Assembly: GCA_029706075.1 (NCBI GenBank)
Contig: JAINUG010000014.1
Location: 120,001-184,000, forward strand
DNA: 64,000 nt
From: Aldrovandia affinis
Taxonomy: Eukaryota > Chordata > Actinopteri > Notacanthiformes > Halosauridae
Direction: 5' to 3'
How positions within the stretch are numbered: position 1 is the first letter of the stretch; every line of letters begins with the position of its first letter. Under the pieces are notes generated by a model that was not told the origin of the DNA, did not search any database, and worked only from the letters and a program-made list of their open reading frames with translations. Shown here piece by piece: positions 38,701 to 50,700 of this stretch. The translations under genes and the position numbers were made by a program.

Positions 38701-41700
38701 CTTTTGAGTGTGTCCCCCGGGTTACCAATGTGTTGCCTTCATATTAGCAGTCAGCAGTGGCGATTTTAGACCCTATTTAGGGGGGCTTTAGCCTCCCTGT
38801 CTTTCATCTCAGCCCCCCTGAAAATGTTGGGGAATGTAAATTAATTAAAAATGTAGGCTTGTGCTTTGCATGCATACATCTCACATTCTCAGTGGGGGCT
38901 GAGCCCCCCTAAAGGTCAAATCCTAGAATTGCCCCTGCTAGATAGCTCTTCCCGTTTTACTATAGACGAATGGTCAGTGTTGTCTCCCTTTGTGCCAGAA
39001 TCATTTACACAGATGGTTACATGCTTCTCCAGTGTAAACTCTTTATCATTGGTAACTCCCATAAAGATTATTTGGTATCGTCTAACTGTGGTTTGATATT
39101 GGACAGTGATCATAATTAGTGTCTAGTGCCTGTAACTAGAGCCCTAATATATCCCTAAATGACATCTATACCCACTCCGCAGTGCCCCCTGTCTTCCACC
39201 GGGTGAACAATGGACCAGCAGCCTGGGGGCTGGGAGAGGAGGAAGAGGAGGGTGGGAACGGAGGAGAGGAGATGACGGAGTGGCGGGAGGTTGTCCTGGG
39301 TCACCCCATCAGCCTATCATGTGAGAGCAACGCCATCCCCCCACCTCGCCTCAGCTGGTACCGGCGGGGCCGAAAGCTCTCCACTGCTGATGGAGTGGTG
39401 CTGCTTCCTGGTGAGTCTGTAGACTTCCTGTCACATGACCCAGCATGGACATCTGTAGAAAGTCCAGTGTAAAACAGTGCATAGCCCCAGTAATGAAATT
39501 GGTGCAGATTTGTAATTATACAGCAGTAAACCTTGATTGGTTGATTGTGGTTTATAGCTTGGTGATTGGTGGGTTGTATGCTTAAAGCTCTGTAATTGGT
39601 GGGTTCTTCTGTCCTTAAAGTTCAGTAATTGGTGAGATATGTGCTTAACGCTCAGTAATTGGTGGGTTATTTGCTTAAAGCTCTGTGATTGATTAATCAT
39701 TTTTTCAGGAGGCCAGGTGCTGCAGATCCCACGGGTCCGGAAGGAGGATGCTGGGAAGTATACATGTCAGGCGGTGAATGAGGCAGGGGAAGACCGCATG
39801 CACTTTCAACTGGAGGTGCTGGGTAGGTGTACAATATGCTTCTATACTGTAGCTGATACCCTTTATGTGCTACTTAAAAGATTGGAAGACCTAAAGGAGT
39901 CTCTTTGAAATATGTATGGTTTGATTAAATATAAATCTGAAGAATGTTGCTCTTTCTTTTAACTGTAAAACAAAAACCAATTCATTTTTTATAGAATGTC
40001 CTCCATGACAATATTATTTTCATGAAGTACTTTATACTGCGTAGAAGTGATTTTGAAAGAGATGAATGTTCAAAAATGCAAAAACACCAAAGATAAAAGT
40101 GAATTAAATGGCAGAATGGTGCTATTGAAATTGCACAACCGAGCATGATAATAAATAAATAAGAATGTACAAATATGTAGTAGGACAATAGAATCGTAAT
40201 TATCTGATGCAACGAAAAGTATATTTCAAGATCAAATGGAATCCCTACATAAAGCCAATGGCAGGCTGATGCTGAAGGGCTGACTATAGCTCATAATAAC
40301 AATGGCAGACTCAAGCTAAATCATAGCAAAGCACTCCCCATTTACTGTCTGGCCTATAATACTATTGTGTGTGGTATTTTAATTACAATTCTTATTAAGT
40401 TATAAATGTAATTATAATACAGCACACAGGGCCTCCCACATGGTCCAGTGGTTACAACGTTCGATGCTGGCCACGGCGACCGGGGTTCGATCCCACCGGC
40501 CTGGCCGGGAGTGCCACCAGAAGCAGCAATTGGCTGTCCACCCCAGGGAGGGGGGAGGGAAGTTCGCTGTGCACAGGAGTGGTTCTGTAGTACTGGGTTG
40601 CAGTACTTTATAACAAGTAAAAACGCATGCCGACTTTAACTAGTGCAGTGCAGCGCAGTCTTTAATTTGACTGGTGTGAATGTGAAAGTGTATTATATAA
40701 AAGAAGTCATTTTTTTGTGGCACAGTGCCCCCCTCTCATCGTATCACTTCCTGTGTCGGTGCCCCCTGTCATTGCATCACATCCTGTGTCACAGTGCTCC
40801 CTTGCCCCCTGTCATCATTCCACTTCCTGTGTCGCAGTGCCCCCTGTTATTGTTGGCCAAGCGGATGAATTCATGGAGGAGGTCAAGGCGGTGGTTAACA
40901 GCACAGTCCGGCTGGCGTGCGCTGTGTCAGGGAATCCTGCACCGGCAATCTCCTGGCTCCGGGATGGTCTGCCTCTGTTCAGTGGGCCACAGCTCCACAT
41001 CCTGGAGGACGGGAAGCTGCTTGAGGTTTGGATCTCACTACCCCACCTAGTGCGACTGGTGATTTAGGAACCAGGCTTGTAACGAGCAGTTCATAAGTTC
41101 AGTTCCCAGATGGAGTGCCGTAATTTAACTCTTGAGGCTGGTGTTTAACCTGAATTGCTTCGGTAAACATTTAACTGTATCAATGGACAAGATCTGTCGT
41201 GGAGGCTGTGTTGGTAGCACTGGACAAGAGTCCATCATACAATAATATAATGGTCATTCTTGTGTTGGGCGTGGTGATGTCCTGGTGCCACTCTAGCCCT
41301 GTGCCTCAGACATGACAGTGTAGCTCCAACCCTCTCCCCAGATCGCCAGTGTGCAGGTCGCAGACATGGCGAACTACCTGTGCGTGGCGGAGAACAAGGT
41401 GGGGGCAGTGGAGAAGCTCTTCAGCCTGACTGTACAAGGTGAGGCCCACCATACCGTGATATTGATATTGATATTCACATCATAGAAGCCCTTCTCACTA
41501 TGTCCTGAGGCTGAGGTCACAGTGATTAAGGTACAGGCCTCATAACCTGATGGTCATACATTTTCTGTGACTCACCCCATTAAAATGGAGTCTTTTTTTT
41601 TTTAATGTGGTCAAAACTACTGCATGTACACTGTAACTAGTGCAGTGCATGTAACAGGTGCAGCGTTTAATTTGACTGGTGTGAATGTCAGAGGTATACA

Positions 41701-44700
41701 ATAATGCACCTCCAACTCCACCCACAACCTTCCAGTGGGTCCTGAACTAGAGTTTGGAAACCACTGGCCTAAGTGGATGTTGGTGGGCGTTTACCTAATT
41801 GTAATAACGAAGTGTCTCACTCTAGTTCCCCCGAGAGTCATCGGGAAGAGGGAGGAGGAGATGAGTGTGATCGAGGGTCACATGGTGTCCTTGCTGTGTG
41901 ACGTCCAGGCCTACCCTCCTCCTGATATCATTTGGACCAAGGATGGACAGGCCTTGCAGTTCAGTACTGGAATCCACATCCTGCCAGGCAAGGACAGAAA
42001 CCTTACTGCTCTTATGTGTGTGTGTGTGTTTCAGCAACGGCATGCGTCAGTTAAGATGGGGATAAGTGGGTTAGTTGGTGAATGTGTGTCGGTGAATGTG
42101 TTTTTTGGGGGAATGTGTGTCGGTGAATGTGTTTTTGGGTGAACGCGTCTCAGTGAATGTGTATTTTTTGGCTGGTCTGTGAATGCATGTTTACGTCACT
42201 GTTGGCTCCTGCAGGTGGTCAGATGCTCCAGCTGCCCAGGGCCAGAGTGCAGGATGCTGGGCAGTATGTCTGCACCGCCACCAACCCCGCAGGAGAGGAT
42301 CAGAAAAGCATCCAACTCAGTGTCTATGGTGAGACAAACTCTCAGCCCCACTCCCAGTGAAACATGATCTCAGTCTATTTCAATGTTCCCCAATATTATT
42401 TTTAACAATACAGCTTGATTGGTATCAAATGAGTAAAGTTTGAAAGAACAAATGTGAAATATGGAACTGGCGCTTCTTCAACAGGCCAGCTGTCATTCTT
42501 CAGGGATATAATTCATTTGTCATTTTGGCAGCTTATTAGAGTTGCTGTATACTTCTTTTATTGTAAAGCTCCTGCACCTTATCGCCTGCACCAAGTTACT
42601 ATAAAGCTACATTTAATATAAAGCTTTACTCGGTCTTAATTGAACCTGCTTTACACCTTTCTCAAAGTCCCGCCCACACTGAAGCCCCGCCTTGACTCTG
42701 AGCCAGAGTTTGTGACCCCTCAAGTCGGGTCGTTGGTCTCTCTACGGTGTGAAGCAAAAGGCAACCCGGAGCCTGAGGTCACATGGTACCGCAACGGGCT
42801 GCAGCTAGCCGCTGGAAATGGCCTGAGGGTGGAGGGCCCCATGCTGGAGATCCAGGGAGTGCAGGTGTGTTTGTGTTTTAATGCCAGGGTGCCCACAATT
42901 TTCAAACTTATGACCATCCAGCGACTGAGGACCCCTACCTCTACACAATGGCTATTGTTTGGCACCTTTATGCAGCACTCTGTATAGACTACAATGCAGT
43001 ATATGGAAACGTGTCCTGAAGTGGACGTCGTATGCTATGGACCCATTTCTGACATGTACTGTATAGTACAATACAATATGCCATCATTTATAGTACTTGT
43101 TTTGTAAACCAGGTTTATGTTATCTGAAAGTCTCTAACGTGTACTTTAGAAAATGTGGAAAAATAACAAATATCCCTAAGACTCCCTGGGGCTCTTTCAT
43201 CCCTGGACCACAGTTCAAGAGCCTCTCCTTTTTCCTAATACTCTCTGTTCAGAAGCCTTTTCAGTGAGCTCCACTTACCTCCATTAACCAGTTTTGACAG
43301 GGTACGTCACAAGAAAAGCCTTGTACTTCACTGTCTCAGCTGACCATTGATGACCGTGCATTGTTGTCCACAGGTGGCTGACAGTGGAATCTACACCTGC
43401 AAGGTGTCAAACATCGCCGGACAAGTGGACAGGACTTTTCGGCTGACTGTCCATGGTCAGACCTCATACCGGTTCTATTTATATTATTTATTTTCTCTGT
43501 TGTAACCTGCCAGTTCTGGCTGCTGTTTCTGGCATTTGTCTATGAATACTGAATATAAAAAAATGATTTCCACGCATGGTGAAGGAAGGTTTTTGGTGGT
43601 CTTTCCCTGCCCCCTCCATAGTGCCGCCTGTCCTGAATGAGCCTCTCCAGGAGGCCCTAGCCCATACAATGGGCTCCCACATCACCCTGTTCTGTGAGGC
43701 CACAGGAGTCCCAGCCCCCAGCATCACCTGGATGAAGGATGGCGCCCCTATTGGTGAGGAAAGAAAACTGCAACAGTTGGGTTTGAGATCTCAGGGAGAT
43801 CATAATGGGAGCTTAAACATGGTGGCCTCAGGCTATGTTACCAGGTATCCTGAATAAAAAAATATCTATAAAATAAAAAATTGGAAAGCTTAATAGATAT
43901 ATCAGTGCACAAAGTCAACTAGCTTTAGTGTCTTCATCATGCATAAATGTTTATATCCAACAGCTACCCTTGAGCTGCTGTGTTGACTTCTGCAAACTAT
44001 ACTATTAATTACTGTTATGCATCCTCCCAGTAAACCTAGATTTCTTGGGAGAATTATTTTTAAAAACTGTATAATATTGCTTACTGTATATGCCACCATG
44101 TGACAGTAAACACAATGTGCTCCGTGAGGACACAATGTGCTCCTCCAAACCTCTTATTAACATGATTCAGCAGCGGTTTCACATTATTTTCCATAAATGT
44201 TTTAAGGTCCTAACCCTGCAGTATTCTTTTTAGTCAGTAGGCTGTTTCTTATTAATACAATTATTGCCATTTATGTGTATTTGTTGAAGTTATTCGAATC
44301 TGTGCTGGTCAAGTCACCTGTACCAGCTGTGTGACTCAGTCCCCATACAAGTTTATGTGACAGCTCTTGGTTCCTGCTTTGTTTTTGTTTCTATTGAACA
44401 TGAGTACAGAGAGCAGTGACAGTTTGTGTGATGTTGGTATCTGTTTCCTTATTGTTCCTACTGTACAGAGAGTAGTGTTCAGTGAGTTTGTGTGATGTTG
44501 GTATCTGTGTCCTTATTGTTTCTGGCGTACAGAGAGCAGTGTTCAGTGGCAGTGGTCAGTGCGGGGCAGTAGGCTGGAACTCGGACCTCTCCAGCTCTCT
44601 CATGCAGGCACCTACACCTGTGTGGCCAAGAACAGTGAGGGGGAAACTCGCAAGGACTACAGCCTCACAGTGCAGGGTAAAGACCAGTGTCCCCCCGTCC

Positions 44701-47700
44701 AGTCCTGTCACTGTACGGGCCTGTGTTTTCACAGCCGCAGGAACAGCCTCATCGCTAATGGAAGCAATATTGTATTCAGTAATGAATGTTTCTCAAACCT
44801 GTTCCCGATCTCCCCGCTGTCATTTTCTGGTTTTCATTCCAGCTAAGCTTTGACATCATTTAACAACGTACAGATATGGGTTTTTGAAAATGTCTTTGTA
44901 CAACAACAAAAAAGGATATAAGTAAAGTAATATGTAGCAGATTAAATGTAACTGGGGGCATCAAATTGAGATCTGTATTCAATTATTGGTCAAATCTATT
45001 TTACTGAGGGATCAGGTGGAATGAAAACCAGAACACACAGTGGTTCCTCCAGAACCGGGGGTTTAGAAACACTGGCTTACATCACAATTCCTCCTGCATG
45101 TTGTATGTGACTCTTTGACTCTGGTTTGGGCTGTAGGTTTGTAATAACCCTTGGTCCTCTGTGCTGGTCTGTAATCGTGCACACTCCTCTCCATGTTTCA
45201 GTTTTGCCCACCATTCTGGACTCTGGCCAACCCTCTGAGATCAGTGCTGTGGTAGGGGAGGAGCTGACTATGGAGTGCCGAGTGATGGGGACCCCCAAAC
45301 CCCAGCTGAGCTGGCTGAAAAACGGGGCACCCCTGGACACCACCAACACGCAGAACTTACAGTGGGTGCCCATGGGTTTCTTTTGGTGGGGGGGAGAGGA
45401 GGCAGGAGATATTGCCAGGAGGCTTTAGTTATTGCGTACATCTGTAAACACTGTGCCACAAAATTTGATGCATTGTTCTTGTGTGCTTTAGCTTGTCTCC
45501 TGATGGGGGCACTCTAAGACTGCTGGGGCTGCGGCCATCTGATTCGGGGACATACACCTGCCTGGCGGTCAGCCCCGCTGGCCAGGAGAGCAAGATGTAC
45601 ACCGTGTCCGTTCTGGGTTAGTTGAACTTGCCTCACGTTTCTGCTTGGGAGAGGGACGATCTTTCCATGTTGAAAACCATTGGCCCCCAATACTGACCCA
45701 GGCCATTTTGTTCCCCTACAGTGCCCCCCTCCATTGTGGGCGATGTGGGCTCCCCGCGGGAGGTGCAGATTTCCCAGGACAGCGTGGTGACCCTGGAGTG
45801 CCAGGCAGCGGGCAACCCCCCACCACAGATCAGCTGGCTGTGGAACGGACGCCCCCTGCTCCTCTCCCCCCGAACTCGTCTCCTCTCTGCAGATACTGTG
45901 CTCAGGTGAGGCCCTTCCTCCTCCTCTACCTCTTCCCCCTCACCTGCTCCCACCTCTTCTCCCTCTCCCTTCTCTCCATCTCTTCTCCTCTCCTTCTTTC
46001 TACCTCCACCCCTCTCTTTCTCCCCTCCAACCCTCCCTCTCCCCATCTCCTCTCCCTCGTCCGCATTCTACCTCTTCCCTCTCCCTTTCTCCTCTTCTTC
46101 CTTTTCCAACATTACCAGCTCCTATCCTTACTGCCTCCCCTTAGCTCTTCTTCCTCCCTAATCCCTCTCCCCTCTTTATATATACATATAGCCTATACCT
46201 GCTCCTTTCTCTCCTCCTTCACTCTCATCCCACTTTCCCTGTGCTGACACTGTCTACAGCTTAGTCCTCTCCTCCTATATGCTCCTTCACTGCTCTGCTT
46301 CGTAATCCTTTGACAGTGTGAGTGGGCCCAGTGGGAATCCAGTTGTGTGTGTGGGGAGGGCGGTACCAGCTTGACTGGTTGTGTTCTGTGTTCCCAAGAA
46401 TATCCCCGGTACAGCTGTCAGACTCTGGAGTATACACCTGCGTGGCACGCAGTCGGGCAGGACTGGCAGAGCTCAGCTACGATGTGCAGGTGCAAGGTAT
46501 GGCCCAAATCTAACCTAACATTTAGCGAGAGACTCGTAGCTGGACAGCCATCTCTTGGTACCATTCATAAGTCTATGCTCGACTTGAACGTATTCCATTA
46601 GGAATAATAACTTCTTATGCCTGTTTGCCTGCAGTAATGACATTTCACCACCAGGGGCTGAGCTCTATTCAAAGGCGTGAGAATTGACACCTTGGAGTGT
46701 CTGATTACACTTGTCCCTATGTTAGTGCCCCCAGGTGTGAATCACGTGGAACCCACCGAGCAGGTGACAGTGATTCAGGGCTCGCTGGTGACGCTCACCT
46801 GCGAGGCACGGGGGGTCCCGCCCCCGTCTCTATCCTGGCTGAAAGACGGCCAGCCGCTCTCGCTGCACCGCAACCTGCTGCTGGACGGGCACGAGACGCG
46901 GCTCCGCCTGCCGGATGTGAGCCCCACCGATGCCGGCCAGTACAGCTGCGTCGCCAGCAACCAGGCCGGCAGCAGCACCAAGACCTTCAACCTCACTGTG
47001 CTGGGTGAGGAGGGCCGTCACTTATATACAATATGCGCATTCCATACACATACTATACTCATGCTACATACACGCTACATACAGGCAACACACAGGTAAA
47101 CACACAAACTTACCACAGCTGCATCGCCAGCAGCACTGAGACCTTCGACCTCACCATGCTGGGTTAGGAGGCCACCAGGAGCACATGCTATACACATATT
47201 ATACACATGTTATACACAATCTATTCACATGTTACACACATGCAAACACATTCTGTTATGCACAATGTACAGTTATGCACAACATATTGTGTCACACAGT
47301 TTTTATACATACTATGTACCTGTCACATCAACAAAGATCAGAGCTCCTGTGGATGGCGCCACACTGTCCACCACGTCTTTGTCCGTCTCGATCTGTGACG
47401 ATTTTGCTTTAACGCAGAGCCTCCAAAGATCTCAGTTTCCAGCTCCCCGGAGGATGTGTCTGTTGCCGTAAACAGTCCCCTGGAGCTGGAGTGCGCCGCA
47501 GAAGGGGTCCCCCCACCCACTCTGAGTTGGCTGAAGGATGGGCGCCCCCTTCAGGGAGGGGTAGAGGTGCTGAGAGACGGGGGGTTGCTGAGGATCGGCA
47601 AGGTGCAGGTAGGCTGTCACCACAGCTCTGAGCACGCCTCTCAGCGTGAAGTCATTGAGAAGTAAGACATTTTTTTTCAAATAAAACCAACATACTACAT

Positions 47701-50700
47701 ACCATAAGGCTTTTTGTGTGTAATCGGGTCAGGTAGAGGATGCGGGTCTATACACCTGTCTGGCCAGCAGCCCTGCCGGGGAGGATGGAAGAAACCACTG
47801 GGTTCGAGTTCAAGGTGAGACATGCCCGCCCCTACACATAGAACATTCCAACAAAGTGGTGCAGACTTCCTATTTGCACCATCCTGGTCTCTTAAAGGCT
47901 GGCTCTCCCCCTGTCTCTCTTTATGTCTCTCCCCTATTTCAGTTCCACCGATGTTGCTGGGCTCCAGCGAAATCCGGACTGTGTCTGTCCCAACCAAGGG
48001 TCACCTGACCCTGGAGTGCCAGGCTAACAGTGACCCCCCACCCACTATCAAGTGGTTCAAGGATGACGCCAAACTGCAGGTCAGAGAGAAGGCAATGGGT
48101 GGCGACATTCAAATTCTCTGTAATTTACTCAGTCAACCAAGCAATGATAGGTTGAATGAGAAATTCTTCAAGTCCCATGTGCAATTGAAAAAGCATGAGT
48201 GTGTGATCCCAGGTGCAAACGATCTGGTTTAACTGTATATGTAATGCTGTTTGGTGGTGTGTTAACTATATGACTGTGCAGACCCTGTTTACTAGTGTGT
48301 GTGTGTGTGTCTGTGTGTGGTATGCAGTTTTGTGTGGGAGTATGTGTGCGTGTGTGTGACCCTGATCTCTCTCCCTTTCTGTAGCTGGGGGGGCGTGTCC
48401 AGGTACTGGCAGGTGGGCAGTTTCTCGAGATTCAGGACGTGCTGCCCGAAGACAGTGGTCTGTACAGCTGTGAAGTCAGCAACATAGCTGGCAGCAACAG
48501 CCTGTCTTTCACAGTGCATGTCCTCTGTGAGTATGTCCGAGTATCTGTTCATTCACCTGCCTGTCTGTCAGTGTGCGAGTCTGTCCATGTTTGCAAGTTT
48601 GTCTTTCTATATGTCTATCTGTCTGTGAATACACTATATGGCCAAATATGGCACCTGACCATCACACCTATATAAGCTTGTTGGACATCCCATTCTAAAA
48701 CCATGGGCATTAATATGGAGTTGGACCCCCCTTTGCGGCTATGACAGCTGTCATTTTTCTGGGAAGGCTTTCCACTAGATTTTGGAGTGTGTCTGTGGGA
48801 ATTTGTGCCCATTCAGCCAAAAGAGCATCTGTGAGGTCAGGCACTGATGTTGGACGAGAAGGCCTGGCTCACAATCTGCATTCTAATTCCTCCCAAAGGT
48901 GTTCAATGGGGTTGAGGTCAGGGCTCTGTGCAGGTCAATCTAGTTCCTCCACACAAAACTTGTCTAACCATGACCTTGCTTTGTGCACAGGGGCACAGTC
49001 ATGCTGGAACAGCAAAGGGCCTTCCCCAAACTGTTGCCACAAAGTTGGAAGCGCCCAATTGGCTAAGATGTCTTCGTATCCTGTAGCATTAGGAATACCC
49101 TTCACTGGAACTAAGGGGCCTATCCCAAACCCTGAGAAACAGCCCCAGACCATTATCCCTCCTCCACCAAACTTTACAGTAGGCACTATGCATTCCGAAA
49201 GGTAGCGTTCTCCTGGCATCTGTCAAACCCAGATTCGTCCATCAGACTGCCAGATAGTGAAGAATGATTCATCACTCCAAAGAACACGTTTCCACTGCTC
49301 CAGAGTCCAGTTGCGGCGTGCTTTACACCACTCCAGCCGACGCTTGGCATTGTGCATGGTGATGTGAGGCTTGTGTGCAGCTGCTCGGCCATGGAAACCC
49401 ATTCCATGAAGCTCCCGACGCACAGTTCTTGTGCTGATGGTGCTTCCAGAGGCAGTTTGATACTCTGTAGTGAGTGATGCAGCAGATGATAGGCGATTTT
49501 TACGCGATACGCGCTTCAGCACACGTCGGCCCCGCTCTGTGAGTTTGCGTGGTCTACCACTTCGTGGCCGAGCTGTTGTTGCTCCTAGGCGCTTCCACTT
49601 CACAATAATAGCACTTACAGTTGACCGGGGCACATCTGGTAGGGCAGAAATTTCACGAACTGACTTGTGGCAAAGGTGGCATCCTATGACAGTGCCGCGT
49701 TTAAAGTCACTGAGCTCTTTACGAACCATTCTGAATTCTAAATGTTTGTCTGTGGAGATTGCATGGCTATGTGCTGGATTTTATGCACCTGTTGGCAATG
49801 GGTGTGGCTGAAACACCGGAACTCAGTAATTAGTAGGGGTGTCCACTGACCTTTGGCCATATAGTGTATGTTGATTGGTGTGGTAGCATATCTGTCTATC
49901 TGAGATGGTTTTTCTTTCCATACGCCTCTTGGCCTGGAACACCTTCTGGACAGATACTGTAGATAAACAAGAATCCCCCTGGGAAATCCCTGTTTTCTAG
50001 TATGACTGACACAGTGTACTGAAAGACCCGCTTAGAACTATGCCACATTTTTACCCAGCATACCTTAATCCAGATATCCTCTCCTCTTCCCCTGCAGTGC
50101 CACCGCTAATCAAGGCAGGTCCCTCAGTGGTCACAACACACATCAATCAGGCTGCAGTGCTGCCTTGCGATGCAGAGGGAACGCCCACCCCATCTGTCAC
50201 GTGGCGCAAAGATGGCCTCCCATTGGTTCCCGACAACAGCAGGTGAGGGCAGCTCTCAGATTTTTGCTTCACCGTTGTTTGAAGAGTAATTTTTTATTAT
50301 TATTATTGTTTAATCATACAGTGCTTTTGAGACTGTTGATGAAAATCTCTATATAAATAAAATGTATTATATTTTTACATCATTATTGTTTTAAGAGATC
50401 TTTGACTGTATTTGTTCAAAGACAAAGATATTGATGATTGTTTTGTTTTGTTTGGCTTTGACTGGAGGAAGCAGCTCTTGTGTCCCTCACGCACAGCTTT
50501 AGTTGCAAGTGCAATGCGGTAACAATGTTCTACCACTAGAGAACGAAAAAGGCTGTAGTAGTAGCTGCCGTTGAGCTGTCTGTTTGATTTTTGTTCTATA
50601 CCGGTTCACCATGTTGTTGTTTGTGGGCCAGGTTCACCGTTTTGCCAGAGGGCTCACTGCGTGTTTGGTCTGCGCAGCTGTCTGACTCCGGACGGTACTA

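Noticed and set aside
38700..38940. Gene fragment near 38760 (gggggctttagcctccctgt)
   Set aside because: It looks like an old repeat with inverted pieces (agcccccct); no ORF or family could be supported.
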